Source: Cyanobacteria bacterium HKST-UBA02 | GTDB taxonomy: Bacteria; Cyanobacteriota; Vampirovibrionia; Obscuribacterales; Obscuribacteraceae | DNA: 5,169 bases | Assembly: GCA_020431945.1 (NCBI GenBank) | Contig: JAGQHH010000155.1 | Location: 1 to 5,169 of the forward strand | Direction: 5' to 3' | Part shown: positions 4,731 through 5,169 of the stretch, piece by piece | How the letters are laid out: every line of letters starts with the position of its first letter | Position numbering within the stretch: position 1 is the first letter of the stretch | Translations under genes and position numbers: made by a program | Notes under the pieces: generated by a model | The model's input: the letters and a program-made list of their open reading frames with translations, nothing else | Told to the model about the DNA's origin: nothing | Database searches by the model: none

Positions 4731-5169
4731 GCGAGAGTGACCAGAAACAGCCCCATCCCTTGCTCGGCGCCGTCATCGACAAGTACAAGCTCATCGATGT
4801 GCTGGGCTCCGGCGGTATGGGGGTAGTGTTCAAAGCTCGCCAGCAGCTCGTGGATCGCGATGTGGCAATGAAGCTCCTGCCCCCCGAGCTCGGTCGGGAC
4901 GAGACGAGCGTCTCCCGGCTCACCCGGGAAGCGAAGGCCCTGGCCAAGCTCGCTCATCCCAATATCGTGGGCACTTTCGATTTCGGCCTCACCCAGTACG
5001 ATCAGCCTTATCTGGTCCTGGAATATGTCGTGGGAGAACAGCTTTTCGACATTCTGGAAAATGAGAGGCGGCTGGAGCCCCAGCGGGCTCTCGCGATTTT
5101 CGTGCAGATTGCCGAGGCCATGGAATTCGCCCATAACAAGGGGATCATCCACCGGGATCTGAAGCCGGC
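4727..5169 (+). CDS. PknB-type Ser/Thr protein kinase, N-terminal part (3' end outside the window)
   Basis: A bacterial Hanks-type kinase domain begins about residue 20 of the 147 complete codons in view. The visible motifs, in order, are the glycine loop LGSGGMGVVFKA (26-37; G27, G29, G32), the ATP-anchoring lysine K49 in VAMK, the C-helix glutamate E68 in REAKALAKLAHPNIV, the hinge YLVLEYVVGEQL (95-106) and the catalytic loop start IHRDLKP (141-147; D144 the catalytic base). The window ends there, so the DFG motif, activation loop and any membrane or sensor domain are unseen. All residues seen are those of an active kinase. The start ATG (4727-4729) overlaps the glycosidase stop TGA (4728-4730). 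No Shine-Dalgarno lies close by; a GGGAGG at 4693-4698 is too far, so translation probably depends on ribosomes finishing the upstream gene. The two products are therefore likely co-expressed, one outside the cell and one starting in the cytoplasm. Confidence 0.95.
   Translation, partial: MSESDQKQPHPLLGAVIDKYKLIDVLGSGGMGVVFKARQQLVDRDVAMKLLPPELGRDETSVSRLTREAKALAKLAHPNIVGTFDFGLTQYDQPYLVLEYVVGEQLFDILENERRLEPQRALAIFVQIAEAMEFAHNKGIIHRDLKP

Noticed and set aside
4307..5152. A 281-codon open frame on the minus strand across the glycosidase and kinase genes
   Set aside because: It spans two well-supported + strand genes, is codon-aligned with the kinase, and has no recognisable domain or ribosome-binding site.
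1..5169. Search by eye for tRNA genes, CRISPR repeats, insertion-sequence ends, toxin-antitoxin or phage-defence genes
   Set aside because: Nothing supporting any of these was seen; nearly all the sequence is accounted for by six housekeeping, metabolic or signalling genes and short intergenic gaps.

Overview
The window is 5.2 kb of bacterial chromosome, densely coded and fairly GC-rich, with no phage, transposon, CRISPR or RNA-gene signature visible. Six protein genes are supported; the first and last are cut by the window edges. The gene mix and the style of the Ser/Thr kinase (PknB type, GSGGMGVVFKARQ loop) remind me of Obscuribacterales-type relatives of Cyanobacteria (Vampirovibrionia/Melainabacteria). 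Planctomycetota and Myxococcota also carry such kinases, so this placement is a low-confidence impression.

Layout. Positions 1-1115 (+) hold the C-terminal part of the membrane AAA+ metalloprotease FtsH. Convergent with it, its stop separated by a single base, lies a small coiled-coil plus PAS-domain protein (1117-1560, -). A 200-bp AT-richer divergent intergenic region (1561-1760) contains two adjacent inverted repeats and promoter-like hexamers. It precedes a 498-residue NAD(P)-dependent aldehyde dehydrogenase that starts at a GTG with a strong Shine-Dalgarno (1761-3257, +). A perfect 28-bp GC-rich palindrome (3289-3316) follows it and probably forms the terminator.

The rest of the + strand holds a small exported mono-haem c-type cytochrome (3334-3780), an exported phosphodiester glycosidase (NAGPA-domain) protein (3828-4730), and the start of a Ser/Thr protein kinase (4727-5169 and beyond) that overlaps the glycosidase gene by an ATGA. 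The cytochrome and glycosidase genes both have a CTATACT element 6-7 bases before their ATG and no Shine-Dalgarno, which suggests leaderless transcripts.

Functionally the genes do not form one obvious pathway. FtsH is membrane protein quality control, the aldehyde dehydrogenase is oxidative metabolism or detoxification, the cytochrome is periplasmic electron transfer, and the glycosidase-kinase pair is an envelope enzyme translationally coupled to a signalling kinase. I found no convincing undescribed multi-gene system. The items most worth following are the twin leaderless-type promoters, the palindrome abutting one of them, the ATGA-coupled glycosidase/kinase pair, the dyad cluster in the divergent region, and the stop-to-stop convergence of ftsH with the PAS gene.
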